From JALZMG01 sp963739975 (GTDB lineage Bacteria > Actinomycetota > Acidimicrobiia > Acidimicrobiales > Ilumatobacteraceae): a stretch of DNA of 64,000 nt. The stretch lies in contig CAVUCK010000022.1 of NCBI GenBank assembly GCA_963739975.1, forward strand, positions 1 to 64,000, written 5' to 3'. The position numbers were made by a program, and so were the translations under genes. How positions within the stretch are numbered: position 1 is the stretch's first letter; each line of letters begins with the position of its first letter. Of this stretch, positions 1 through 7,275 are shown one piece after another. The notes beneath the pieces were generated by a model. It was not told the DNA's origin. It was given only the letters and a program-made list of their open reading frames with translations, and did no database searches.

Positions 1-20
1 TGCGGTCGATGGAGGTTGCG

Positions 21-263
21 TCAGGCGGGCGGCGCCGCCGAGCGCGTCCATGCGGTCGTGGCGGCGGGCGTCGGTCGCAGGGCCGTCGGGGCGTGGGCCA
101 GGCGGCGGGCGATGCGCAGGATGATCGACGGGCCACGCTTGTTCCGGCGGGCGGCACGCTTGGCATCGATGGCCTGGCTGCCGTGGTACAGCGCCGCTGG
201 CGAACGCAACGCGTGCTGGCGCTCGGCGGCCACGAGGTCGTGCAGGTGCTGGTCGCCGATCAT
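21..263 (-). CDS. Small basic hypothetical protein, coupled to the upstream small gene
   Basis: An 80-residue frame beginning MIGDQHLHDL. Its ATG overlaps the stop codon of the gene at 260-457 by four bases (ATGA), so the two are probably translated as a coupled pair. The middle is rich in Arg/Lys (AKRAARRNKRG) and the C-terminus is Ala/Thr/Pro rich. I recognise no domain. The start was chosen because of the overlap; the same frame stays open further upstream, but there it shadows the coupled gene. The two-gene unit, rather than the sequence itself, is the main support that this is a real gene. Confidence 0.45.
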   Translation of the reverse strand: MIGDQHLHDLVAAERQHALRSPAALYHGSQAIDAKRAARRNKRGPSIILRIARRLAHAPTALRPTPAATTAWTRSAAPPA

Positions 264-457
264 CGGAACGTCAACCTTCCGCCCGCCGCGCTGTGGGACA
301 CCTGGACCGTCTCCGCCGGCGGGTCGGGCTCGGGCGTGCCGGCCGACGCGGTGTCGAGCCCGGCGGCGACGACGGCGATCATGCCGGCGGCGAGCGCCAG
401 CTCGAGGCGCCGCCGGTGGGCCCGGCGGACCGGGTCGCTGGTGGATGGGTACGGCAC
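260..457 (-). CDS. Small single-pass membrane or secreted protein
   Basis: A 65-residue protein starting at GTG. A strong ribosome binding site (GAGGAGGT) lies 6 nt upstream, which fixes the start. Residues about 8-17 are basic, followed by a hydrophobic segment at about 19-36 (LELALAAGMIAVVAAGL) that could be a membrane anchor or signal peptide, then a short polar tail. The stop overlaps the next gene's ATG (ATGA). No family recognised. A role as a small membrane partner of the downstream basic protein is only an inference from coupling. Confidence 0.5.
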   Translation of the reverse strand: MPYPSTSDPVRRAHRRRLELALAAGMIAVVAAGLDTASAGTPEPDPPAETVQVSHSAAGGRLTFR

Positions 458-580
458 GACGACCTCCTCGGGTCACGCTCATGGGTCGAGCACGGTCACC
501 GTGCGCCCACGGCGCCGCCGCGCACCGCCACATCCGCACACTCGAGGTGTGCCGTTGGTCGCAGCTCTGTCGCTCGGTCG

Positions 581-1261
581 TCAGCGTCCGTGACGGTCGA
601 GCGCGCCGACGTCGAGCAGCACCACGCCGCGCCGCTTCGATTCGACCAGCCCCTCGTCGCGCAGCCGTGCCAGTGCCCGGGCCACGGACTCGCGGGAGGC
701 CCCGATCATCGCCGCCAGCTCCTGCTGGCTCGACCTGATCTCGGGCCGCGCATCGCCGTCGAGCCCATCGAGCCCATCGAGCCCGTCGTCAGCAGCGAGC
801 TCGGCGAGCAGGTGGGCAAGGCGCGACGTCGTCTCGAAGCCGCTGTACTCGACGCGTCGCCGATCGGCGCTGCGCAGCTTGCCGACGACCATCCGCAACA
901 GCGCCAGCGACGCCGCGGGATGGGACTCCAGGTACGTCAGGAACTGGGCGGCGCTGATCTGCTGGGCCTCCACCGGTCCCATCGCCACCACGGTCGCCCC
1001 GCGGCCGTCGAGAGCCCGGTCGATCGCGGCCAGCTCGCCGACGAGGTCGCCCACACCGCGCACACCGAGCACCGGCTCCCGCCCGTCCTCGGTCGTGTAG
1101 AAGACCTTGACCTGCCCGCCGGTGATGAGCACCACGTGATCGGTGCGCTCACCCTGACCCATCAGCACACGGCCCGACGGGTACCGCCGCGGTTGGCCGA
1201 GCGCGAGGAGATCGCGGCGATCCGATTCGCCCAAGCTGGCCCACATCCCTCCATTGGGCAC
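581..1261 (-). CDS. Crp/Fnr family transcriptional regulator
   Basis: A 226-residue cytoplasmic transcription factor. Residues about 10-130 form a cyclic-nucleotide-binding-type beta-roll (RYPSGRVLMGQGE, VLGVRGVGDLVGELAAIDR), followed by a dimerisation helix and a winged helix-turn-helix at about 175-205 (SSQQELAAMIGASRESVARA). It probably binds DNA as a dimer in response to cAMP or another small ligand; the ligand cannot be read from sequence. A linker at about 160-168 is a DGL triplet repeat from a 9-bp tandem repeat. I chose GTG at 1261 because TACCGT lies 6 nt upstream, as for leaderless genes; ATG at 1246 is the alternative but has GGAGGG directly adjacent to it. Divergent from the lipoprotein at 1397. 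Confidence 0.9.
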   Translation of the reverse strand: MPNGGMWASLGESDRRDLLALGQPRRYPSGRVLMGQGERTDHVVLITGGQVKVFYTTEDGREPVLGVRGVGDLVGELAAIDRALDGRGATVVAMGPVEAQQISAAQFLTYLESHPAASLALLRMVVGKLRSADRRRVEYSGFETTSRLAHLLAELAADDGLDGLDGLDGDARPEIRSSQQELAAMIGASRESVARALARLRDEGLVESKRRGVVLLDVGALDRHGR

Positions 1262-1267
1262 GGGCCG

Positions 1268-1273
1268 ACGGTA
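1268..1273 (-). promoter_or_regulatory. -10 box of the Crp/Fnr gene (leaderless)
   Basis: TACCGT on the minus strand, 6 nt before the GTG at 1261. This matches TANNNT boxes at the same distance before many other starts in the window. No clear -35 seen. Confidence 0.4.
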
Positions 1274-1325
1274 CCCGCCAGCGCCACCGCACGGTGTGTC
1301 GCGCGCCACACGAGCGGCCGGGCGG

Positions 1326-1400
1326 ATGACACAGCGCGACCGGCCCCTGCGGCTCACGCTCGACGTGTGGACCATCGTCAACGAAGCGGAGGCGTCGTGA
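1326..1400 (+). CDS. Possible 24-codon leader ORF upstream of the lipoprotein
   Basis: ATG at 1326 opens a 24-residue frame (MTQRDRPLRL...) whose TGA overlaps the GTG of the next gene (GTGA). The layout matches the bridging leader ORFs elsewhere in the window, but the peptide is not related to them. It may be chance. Confidence 0.25.
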   Translation: MTQRDRPLRLTLDVWTIVNEAEAS

Positions 1401-1600
1401 GCCGTTCGAGCGTGATCGCAGCGATCAGCGCGACCCTGTGCCTCAGCATCGCGGCGTGCGCGGCGACGCAGGACTGGGACCGTGCGCCGGCAGGCGACGC
1501 GCCGGGCGTCCCGCCGACGACGACCGTGGTGGGCGACGTCGAGACCGAGACCGCCACCAACCGCCAACGCCCGACGCCGCACACGCCCATCGCCTGGTGA
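1397..1600 (+). CDS. Small putative lipoprotein
   Basis: A 67-residue protein starting at GTG with GCGGAGG about 6 nt upstream. A hydrophobic stretch (SVIAAISATLCLSIAAC) ends in a lipobox-like LSIAAC with Cys at about 21, so it is probably exported and lipid-anchored. The mature part is short and rich in Thr/Pro/Val with no known domain. Divergent from the Crp/Fnr gene, with both starts about 135 nt apart; co-regulation is plausible but unproven. Confidence 0.5.
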   Translation: MSRSSVIAAISATLCLSIAACAATQDWDRAPAGDAPGVPPTTTVVGDVETETATNRQRPTPHTPIAW

Positions 1601-1697
1601 CCGCCGGCCGGCCGGGGCCCGAGCGTCCCGCCTCGTACTCCGCTCGGCGGTGACTTCACCTGCGTCGCCGCTGGCGCGCTGTGCGAGAGTCGGCGCC

Positions 1698-2555
1698 ATG
1701 AGACTCCCGGGCGCCGACGGCGCGACGCTCGCCGCCGACGCCTTCGGTCCGTCCGGCGCATCGCCCGTCGTGCTGCTGCACGGCGGCGGCCAGACCCGCC
1801 ACGCGTGGGGCGGGACGGCGCGCCAGCTCGGCGAGGCAGGGTGGCGGGCGCTGAGCGTCGACCTGCGCGGTCACGGCGACAGCGACTGGTCGACCGACGG
1901 GGTGTACAGCTTGGAGCGGTTCGCCGGTGACGTGTTGGCGATCGCCGGATCTCTCGACGCGCCGCCGGCGCTGGTCGGCGCCTCACTCGGAGGTCTGGCC
2001 AGCCTGCTGGCGGTGGGCGAGTCGCCGACGCCGGTGGCCGCGGCACTCGTGCTGGTCGACGTGGCACCGAGGATCGAACCGGCCGGCGTCGAGCGCATCC
2101 GGGCGTTCATGCGCCAGGGGCTCGACGGCTTCTCCGACCTGGAGGCGGCGGCGGACGCCATCGCCTCGTACAACCCGCACCGTCCGCGACCCAAGGACCT
2201 GTCGGGGTTGACCAAGAACCTGCGCCAGCGCGACGACGGTCGCTGGTACTGGCACTGGGACCCCAACTTCATGGCGCCCGCCGAACCGCAGGGCGGCGGC
2301 GTGGACGGCGTGCCGACGGCGCGCTTCGTGCGCCAGGAGCGTCTGGAGGCGGCGGCCGCCAACGTGGTCGTGCCGACGCTCGTCGTGCGCGGCGCGTCGA
2401 GCGACCTGCTGAGCGAGGAAGGCGCCCGGCACCTGCTGACGTTGATCCCCCACGCCGAGCTGGTCGACGTCGCCGGAGCGGGCCACATGGTCGCCGGCGA
2501 CCGCAACGATCACTTCACGGCCGCAGTGATCGAGTTCCTCAAGTCGGCTGCCTGA
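1698..2555 (+). CDS. Alpha/beta hydrolase
   Basis: A 285-residue soluble alpha/beta-hydrolase. HGGG at 28-31 forms the oxyanion loop, GASLGG at 94-99 is the nucleophile elbow with Ser96, an Asp near 233 (VRGASSDLL) is the likely acid, and His near 263 (GAGHMV) completes the triad. Residues about 125-205 form a cap containing DGRWYWHWDPNF, as in epoxide hydrolase, esterase and haloperoxidase-like members. The substrate cannot be assigned. It stands alone between the lipoprotein and typA on the same strand. Length is normal for the family. Confidence 0.9.
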   Translation: MRLPGADGATLAADAFGPSGASPVVLLHGGGQTRHAWGGTARQLGEAGWRALSVDLRGHGDSDWSTDGVYSLERFAGDVLAIAGSLDAPPALVGASLGGLASLLAVGESPTPVAAALVLVDVAPRIEPAGVERIRAFMRQGLDGFSDLEAAADAIASYNPHRPRPKDLSGLTKNLRQRDDGRWYWHWDPNFMAPAEPQGGGVDGVPTARFVRQERLEAAAANVVVPTLVVRGASSDLLSEEGARHLLTLIPHAELVDVAGAGHMVAGDRNDHFTAAVIEFLKSAA

Positions 2556-2627
2556 CGATTCCGCGCCGCAATCGGTATGGATTCCCGTACCGGATCTTCG
2601 TCAGAACCGGATCGGTTGGGGCGGCCG

Positions 2628-2633
2628 TACCCT
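2628..2633 (+). promoter_or_regulatory. -10 box of typA (leaderless)
   Basis: TACCCT six bases before the GTG at 2640. It supports the downstream start over ATG at 2577, which would add a non-homologous N-terminal extension. No good -35 is visible. Confidence 0.4.
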
Positions 2634-2639
2634 CGCCTC

Positions 2640-4490
2640 GTGCTCGTCCGCGATGATCTCCGCAACGTGGCGATCGTCGCCCACGTCGACCACGGCAAGA
2701 CGACGCTCGTCGACCAGCTGCTGTGGCAGACCGGCGCGTTCCGGGCCAACCAGGACGTCGCCGATCGGGTCATGGACAACACCGACCTGGAGCGCGAGAA
2801 GGGCATCACGATCCTGGCCAAGAACACGGCCATCCGCTACGGCACGACGACGATCAACATCGTCGACACGCCCGGCCACGCCGACTTCGGCGGCGAGGTC
2901 GAGCGGGCGCTGTCGATGGTCGACGGCGTGCTGCTGCTCGTCGACGCCTCCGAGGGCCCACTCCCCCAGACCCGGTTCGTGCTGCGCAAGACGCTCGAGG
3001 CCCGCCTGCCCGTGATCCTGGTGATCAACAAGGTCGACCGGCCCGACGCCCGCATCGCCGAGGTCGTCCACGACGTCGAGGAGCTGTTCCTCGACCTCGA
3101 CGCCGACGTCGACCAGCTCGACTTCCCGATCGTGTACTGCGTGTCGCGCCAGGGCCGGGCCTCGATGGACCGGCCGGCCGACGGCGCCGGATTGCCCGAC
3201 AGCGCCACGCTGTCGCCACTGCTCGACCTGCTGCTGGCCCGCATCCCGGCACCGAGCTACGACCCCGACGTGCCGCTGCAGGCCCTCGTCACCAACCTCG
3301 ACGCCTCGCCCTACGTCGGGCGGCTGGCGCTGTGCCGAGTCCGTTCGGGCACCTTGCGCAAGGGCCGGCCCGTCGCCTGGTGCCGGGCCGACGGCACGAT
3401 CGAGCGGGCCCGCATCGCCGAGCTGTACACGACCGAGGCCCTCGATCGCGTCCCGGCGGACGAGGCCGGCCCCGGCGAGATCGTCGCCGTCTCGGGCATC
3501 CCGGAGATCACGATCGGCGAGACGCTGGCCGACCCCGACGACCCGCGCCCGCTGCCCGTGATCCACATCGACGACCCGAGCCTGGCGATGACGATCGGCA
3601 TCAACACGTCGCCGCTGGCCGGACAGGACGGCACGTCGATGACGGCCCGCCTCGTCAAGAACCGCCTCGACGCCGAGCTGGTCGGCAACGTCAGCATCCG
3701 CGTGCTGCCGACCGAGCGACCCGACACGTGGGAGGTCCAGGGGCGCGGCGAACTGCAGCTGGCCGTGCTCGTGGAGATGATGCGGCGCGAGGGCTTCGAG
3801 CTCACCGTCGGCAAACCGCGCGTGCTGACGCGGGAGATCGACGGTGTCGTGCACGAGCCGGTCGACCGATTGACCGTGGACGTGCCCGAGGAGTTCATGG
3901 GCGTGATCACCCAACTGCTTGCGCTGCGCAAGGGGCGGATGGAGCAGATCGTCAACCACGGGTCCGGGTGGGTGCGGCTGGACTATCTGGTGCCGGCGCG
4001 CGGCTTGATCGGGTTCCGCACCGAGCTGATGACCGAGACCCGCGGCACGGCGCTGCTGCACCACGTGTTCGAGCGCTTCGAACCGTGGGCTGGCGCCATC
4101 CGAGCCCGCAACCGCGGATCGCTGGTCGCCGATCGCACGGGGCCGACGACGGGCTACTCGCTGCTGTCGCTGCAGGAGCGCGGGCAGCTCTTCATCGGTC
4201 CGGGCACTGCCGTCTACGAGGGGATGATCGTCGGCGAGAACGCCCGGGCCGACGACATGGACGTCAACCCGACGAAGGAGAAGAAGCTGACCAACATCCG
4301 CTCGTCGACGGCGGAGAGCTTCGAGAAGTTGATCCCACCCCGGCTGATGCCGTTGGAGCAGGCGCTCGAGTTCATCACCGAGGACGAGTGCGTGGAGGTC
4401 ACCCCGTCATCGGTCCGCCTGCGCAAGGTCGTCCTCGACCAGACCGAGCGGGGCCGGGCCGCCAAACGAGCCAAGGCCGCCCTCCCCTGA
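2640..4490 (+). CDS. typA: Ribosome-associated GTPase TypA/BipA
   Basis: A 616-residue translational GTPase of the EF-G/LepA superfamily. The GTP-binding motifs are AHVDHGKT (14-21), EREKGIT (51-57), DTPGH (76-80) and NKVD (130-133). Domain II, EF-G-like domains III and V and the BipA-specific C-terminal domain follow; the typical ARGLIGFRTE and family end motifs (TNIRSSTAE, ALEFITEDE) are visible. Members bind the 70S ribosome and aid assembly or stress-dependent translation. Length matches the family when translation begins at GTG 2640, immediately downstream of a TACCCT box. A nested inverted repeat follows the stop codon. Confidence 0.97.
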   Translation: MLVRDDLRNVAIVAHVDHGKTTLVDQLLWQTGAFRANQDVADRVMDNTDLEREKGITILAKNTAIRYGTTTINIVDTPGHADFGGEVERALSMVDGVLLLVDASEGPLPQTRFVLRKTLEARLPVILVINKVDRPDARIAEVVHDVEELFLDLDADVDQLDFPIVYCVSRQGRASMDRPADGAGLPDSATLSPLLDLLLARIPAPSYDPDVPLQALVTNLDASPYVGRLALCRVRSGTLRKGRPVAWCRADGTIERARIAELYTTEALDRVPADEAGPGEIVAVSGIPEITIGETLADPDDPRPLPVIHIDDPSLAMTIGINTSPLAGQDGTSMTARLVKNRLDAELVGNVSIRVLPTERPDTWEVQGRGELQLAVLVEMMRREGFELTVGKPRVLTREIDGVVHEPVDRLTVDVPEEFMGVITQLLALRKGRMEQIVNHGSGWVRLDYLVPARGLIGFRTELMTETRGTALLHHVFERFEPWAGAIRARNRGSLVADRTGPTTGYSLLSLQERGQLFIGPGTAVYEGMIVGENARADDMDVNPTKEKKLTNIRSSTAESFEKLIPPRLMPLEQALEFITEDECVEVTPSSVRLRKVVLDQTERGRAAKRAKAALP

Positions 4491-4498
4491 CGACGAGC

Positions 4499-4583
4499 CC
4501 ATCCGAGGGTTTCGCGGCATCGGAGGGTTTGCGTACCGGCAGGGGCGCACCAAACCCTCCGATGCACTGAAACCCTCGGATGG
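4499..4583. terminator. Nested double hairpin between convergent genes
   Basis: Outer arms CCATCCGAGGGTTT (4499-4512) and AAACCCTCGGATGG (4570-4583) are perfectly complementary. Inner arms at 4517-4531 (GCATCGGAGGGTTTG) and 4551-4565 are also perfect. The two left arms differ mainly by CCGAGGG versus CGGAGGG. It lies between the stop codons of typA and the PNPOx-like gene, so a bidirectional terminator is likely. Confidence 0.6.
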
Positions 4584-4587
4584 GGGG

Positions 4588-4950
4588 TCAGGCGATGTCG
4601 GCGCAGTCGGAGCCGGCGCGGCGGCCGTCGGAGCCGGCAGCGGGGCGGTGCAGGATCGCCTTGGTCGGGGCGACGGTGATCGTCGCGCCGTCGACCGTGG
4701 CCGACCCGTCGACGATCAGGCTGTAGCCGCCCGATTGCGCCGGCGGCCAGACCAGCGTCACGTCGGGGTGCGTGGTGGCGTTGTCCTGCGAGTGGCGACC
4801 GCACCCGTCGACGACGAGCCCAGCCGCACCCAACTCCGGCCACACCGACAGCACGTGGGCCCGTCCGGCATCGCCGACCGTCACGAGGTAGGCCACGTCG
4901 AATTCCTGGAGCCGGTTGCCGAGCTGGCCGAGCTCCACCTTCTCGCTCAT
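4588..4950 (-). CDS. PNPOx-like flavin/F420-binding protein
   Basis: A 120-residue protein of the split-barrel pyridoxamine-phosphate-oxidase-like superfamily: YLVTVGDAGRAHVLSVWPEL, then HPDVTLVWPP and GGYSLIVDGSATVDG are the usual barrel strands. These proteins bind FMN, F420 or heme; which one cannot be told here, although short actinobacterial members are often F420-dependent. The C-terminal 20 residues are Gly/Arg/Asp rich and non-conserved. The ATG overlaps the stop of a 35-codon leader ORF (ATGA), and the start codon sits inside the 3' arm of a perfect 14-bp inverted repeat, so translation is probably coupled to that leader. Confidence 0.8.
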   Translation of the reverse strand: MSEKVELGQLGNRLQEFDVAYLVTVGDAGRAHVLSVWPELGAAGLVVDGCGRHSQDNATTHPDVTLVWPPAQSGGYSLIVDGSATVDGATITVAPTKAILHRPAAGSDGRRAGSDCADIA

Positions 4951-5005
4951 TGGTGCACCCTGGCGTCATTCGACGGATTACACGTTGAGCTGGTGCACCA
5001 ATGAG
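4946..5005 (-). promoter_or_regulatory. Start-codon-sequestering hairpin of the PNPOx-like gene
   Basis: A perfect 14-bp inverted repeat: CTCATTGGTGCACC (RNA 5' arm, 5005-4992) and GGTGCACCAATGAG (3' arm, 4959-4946), loop 32 nt. The 3' arm contains the ATG of the gene at 4950. Translation of the leader ORF through it would open the start. Confidence 0.55.
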
Positions 5006-5054
5006 CCGAAGACCGTGCCTGATGGTTCGCTCGCTCGAAGACTCGCTCGCTCAC
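4947..5054 (-). CDS. Leader ORF, MSERVFERAN family (copy 1, 35 aa)
   Basis: GTG at 5054 opens 35 codons beginning VSERVFERAN and ending NDARVHQ. Its TGA overlaps the ATG of the PNPOx-like gene (ATGA). The first ten residues are the same as copies at 40993 and 42838 apart from the start residue, and the VHQ ending is shared with those at 40993 and 63242. TACGGT lies 7 nt before the GTG, so the leader may be translated directly from the mRNA 5' end. A role as a coupling or attenuation leader is inferred from this arrangement; the alternative is a repeat that happens to stay open. Confidence 0.55.
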   Translation of the reverse strand: MSERVFERANHQARSSAHWCTSSTCNPSNDARVHQ

Positions 5055-5061
5055 GAGTCCC

Positions 5062-5067
5062 ACCGTA
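5062..5067 (-). promoter_or_regulatory. -10 box of leader ORF copy 1
   Basis: TACGGT on the minus strand, 7 nt before GTG 5054, in the divergent gap that also holds the plus-strand box at 5084. Confidence 0.35.
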
Positions 5068-5083
5068 GCCATCGACCCTGACC

Positions 5084-5089
5084 TACGCT
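5084..5089 (+). promoter_or_regulatory. -10 box of the Pr6Pr gene (leaderless)
   Basis: TACGCT six bases before ATG 5096; no ribosome binding site is present, consistent with a leaderless transcript. Confidence 0.4.
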
Positions 5090-5095
5090 CCGGCG

Positions 5096-5728
5096 ATGCC
5101 GGTGGTGCTGCGCGTGGTGCGCGGTGTGATGGCGGTGGCGACCGTCGTCGCGCTGATCGTCACGTTCGTCGACGGCACGGACGAACCGGGCTTCCGAGCC
5201 GTCAACTTCTTCAGCTACTTCACCGTGCTCAGCAACATCGGCGCGATCACGGTGCTCGGCGCGTTGTTCCTGCGTCCGGACCTCCTCGCCGACCGCCGCT
5301 TCGTCAACTACCGGGGGGCGATCACGCTCTACATGGCGATCACCGGTGTCGTCTACAACGTCCTCCTCGCGCCCGCCGCGGCCAACGTCGGCATCGACCA
5401 GGAGTGGACGAACAGCATCGTCCACGTCATCGGCCCGGTCGTGATCGTCGTCGATTGGTTCCTCGACCGGGCGCCGTTGCGACCGACCGTCGTCGAGACG
5501 GCGTCGTGGATGATCTTCCCTGCCGTCTACCTCGTCTACACGATGATCCGCGGCCCGATGGCCGACTGGTACCCGTACCCGTTCCTCGATCCCGACACGA
5601 AGAGCATCGGCTCGATCATCGTGACGCTCGCCGGCGTCGTCGTCGCCTTCGTCGTGTTCGCCTTCATCCTCCGGCTCGGCGGGCGGGATGGGGAGGCCGA
5701 CCTGCGACGGCCCGCTCCGGCCGTCTGA
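5096..5728 (+). CDS. Pr6Pr family six-helix membrane protein
   Basis: A 210-residue integral membrane protein with about six hydrophobic helices. The motif FFSYFTVLSN near residues 38-47 and HVIGPVVIVVDWFL near 110-123 are hallmarks of the Pr6Pr family, which resembles AIG1/FAR-17a proteins. Those relatives include eukaryotic fatty-acid ester hydrolases, but no activity is established for bacterial members. Alone on the plus strand, divergent from the leader/PNPOx unit, and followed by a GC-rich hairpin. Confidence 0.85.
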   Translation: MPVVLRVVRGVMAVATVVALIVTFVDGTDEPGFRAVNFFSYFTVLSNIGAITVLGALFLRPDLLADRRFVNYRGAITLYMAITGVVYNVLLAPAAANVGIDQEWTNSIVHVIGPVVIVVDWFLDRAPLRPTVVETASWMIFPAVYLVYTMIRGPMADWYPYPFLDPDTKSIGSIIVTLAGVVVAFVVFAFILRLGGRDGEADLRRPAPAV

Positions 5729-5812
5729 TCAACGGGCGTCGCGGACACCTGTCGACGGTCGCGACTTCGTTCCCCACCCGGGCTGCAGTACCATGCAGCC
5801 GGCGGGCGGGAA

Positions 5813-5834
5813 GCCGGTCCGGAGACGGACCGGC
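5813..5834. terminator. GC-rich hairpin after the Pr6Pr gene
   Basis: GCCGGTCC (5813-5820) and GGACCGGC (5827-5834) form a perfect 8-bp stem with a 6-nt loop, flanked by longer imperfect GC-rich complementary arms (GGCGGGCGGG and CCCGCCCCGCC). Probably a terminator of the upstream gene. No U-tract follows, as is common at high GC. Confidence 0.35.
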
Positions 5835-5957
5835 GCCCGGCCTCCCGCCCCGCCATCCGGCAGGTCTGCCGCACGCCCGCCGGCCGAATCTTGACCTCGC
5901 TTGTCGGGTTTGCAGCTAGGGTGGGCGCCCCTACCGACGCGATCCAAGGAGCGACAG

Positions 5958-6617
5958 ATGGCCGTCCGTCTCGGAGACACCGCCCCCGACTTCACCGCCG
6001 AAACGACCGAGGGCACCGTCAACTTCCACGAGTGGCTCGGCGACTCGTGGGGCGTGCTGTTCAGCCACCCCAAGGACTTCACCCCCGTCTGCACGACGGA
6101 GCTCGGCTACATGGCCAAGATCAAGCCCGAGTTCGACAAGCGCAATGTCAAGATCATCGGCCTGTCGGTCGACTCGCTGGACCGTCACGAGGCCTGGGCG
6201 TCTGACATCAAGGAGACCCAGGGCACGGCGCCCAACTACCCGATCATCGGCGACTCCGACTTCAACGTGTCCAAGCTCTACGACATGCTCCCGGCGTCGA
6301 CCTCTGGCGACTCGGCCGCACGCACCCCCGCCGACAACATGACCGTGCGCAACGTCTACGTCGTCGGACCGGACAAGAAGCTCAAGCTGATCCTCGTGTA
6401 CCCGATGACGACGGGCCGCAACTTCGACGAGGTGCTGCGGGTCATCGACTCCCTGCAGCTGACGGCCAACCACCGCGTCGCCACGCCGGCCAACTGGCAC
6501 CAGGGTGACGACGTCATCATCGCCGGAACGGTCTCCGACGACGAGGCGAAGCAGATCTACCCGGACGGCTGGGACGCGCCCAAGCCGTACCTGCGGATCG
6601 TCAAGCAGCCGAGCTGA
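5958..6617 (+). CDS. 1-Cys peroxiredoxin (Prx6 type)
   Basis: A 219-residue peroxiredoxin that reduces peroxides. The peroxidatic cysteine is Cys45 in FTPVCTTE; the preceding PKDF and downstream GLSVDS and YPMTTGRNFDEVLR are typical of the Prx6/AhpC-TSA subfamily with the extended C-terminal domain. No other Cys is present, so it is a 1-Cys enzyme needing an external thiol, possibly mycothiol in this lineage. The start has AAGGA 7 nt upstream, one of the clearer Shine-Dalgarno sites here. A TTGACC at 5891 and TAGGGT at 5917 may be promoter elements, but their 20-nt spacing is long. Confidence 0.95.
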   Translation: MAVRLGDTAPDFTAETTEGTVNFHEWLGDSWGVLFSHPKDFTPVCTTELGYMAKIKPEFDKRNVKIIGLSVDSLDRHEAWASDIKETQGTAPNYPIIGDSDFNVSKLYDMLPASTSGDSAARTPADNMTVRNVYVVGPDKKLKLILVYPMTTGRNFDEVLRVIDSLQLTANHRVATPANWHQGDDVIIAGTVSDDEAKQIYPDGWDAPKPYLRIVKQPS

Positions 6618-6632
6618 GTCGGTGGGCTGGCG

Positions 6633-6780
6633 TGCTCACTGCGGAACGGGCCAAACGGTTCTGTTGAACTGATCGATGGCCTCGCTCGCTCCGAAGACTC
6701 CGCTCGCTCGGCTGGGCCGGGCAAGGCCGGCCTGGGGTGTCATGCTCACTGCGGAACGGGCCAAACGGTTCTGTTGAACT
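6633..6780. repeat. 38-bp direct repeat pair (intergenic repeat family 2)
   Basis: Bases 6633-6670 and 6743-6780 are identical over 38 bp (TGCTCACTGCGGAACGGGCC...). The 72 bp between them contain GCTCCGAAGACTCCGCTCGC and a CCGGGCAAGGCCGG segment that recur, inverted, at about 43440-43612. The second copy runs into the end of the NadR-like gene. Nature unknown; REP-like or remnants of a small mobile element. Confidence 0.6.
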
Positions 6781-7261
6781 AGAGCCAGTGCTCCTCGACC
6801 CATGCCCGCACGGGCGGGGCGAGGTGGTCGAGGTGGGCGCCCGGGTCGGCCCGCACCATCGACGCGCTGATCGGCACTTCCTGACGCTCGGCATCCACGA
6901 CCAGCGCCTCGGCGCCCAACCGGCGCGCCAGCTCGGTCACGTAGTGGTCACTCGAGCAGACGACGTCGGGACCGTCCGGCAACGGCCACCGGTCACGAAA
7001 CAGGTCGATCCACCGCTGCCAGAGCGCTTCGTCGTCGAAGTTCGTCGGCAGGTCGTGGACGACCTCGATCACGGTGACCTGCCGGTGCAGATCGGCCAGC
7101 CAGCCCGCCCGCTGCGCCCCCGGCACGGCATCCTGCCGGCCGCTGTTGACGAACACGACCGCGCGGTCGCAGCGCGCCGCGGCCTGCTCGATGAGAAACG
7201 AGTGCCCGAGGTGCGGCGGGTCGAAGCGCCCGACGATCAGGCCCGTCGCGTACCGGGTCAC
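6779..7261 (-). CDS. NadR-like NMN adenylyltransferase / nucleotidyltransferase
   Basis: A 160-residue Rossmann-fold cytidylyltransferase-like enzyme. GRFDPPHLGH (11-20) is the nucleotide-binding HxGH signature and ISASMVR (about 131-137) is the ISxxxxR triphosphate-binding motif. The arrangement resembles the NMN adenylyltransferase domain of NadR, which makes NAD from NMN and ATP, but without the ribosylnicotinamide kinase domain. It starts at GTG 14 nt after the stop of the large cyclase/ATPase gene, so the two are probably cotranscribed. Housekeeping NadD may be encoded elsewhere, so a salvage role is possible. Confidence 0.8.
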   Translation of the reverse strand: MTRYATGLIVGRFDPPHLGHSFLIEQAAARCDRAVVFVNSGRQDAVPGAQRAGWLADLHRQVTVIEVVHDLPTNFDDEALWQRWIDLFRDRWPLPDGPDVVCSSDHYVTELARRLGAEALVVDAERQEVPISASMVRADPGAHLDHLAPPVRAWVEEHWL

Positions 7262-7275
7262 GACGCTGCGGCGGG

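Noticed and set aside
5790..5890. Cobalamin-riboswitch-like GGGAAGCCGGT segment before the peroxiredoxin gene
   Set aside because: The CxCTGT and other conserved core parts are missing, and the segment is explained by GC-rich hairpins. No B12-related gene follows.
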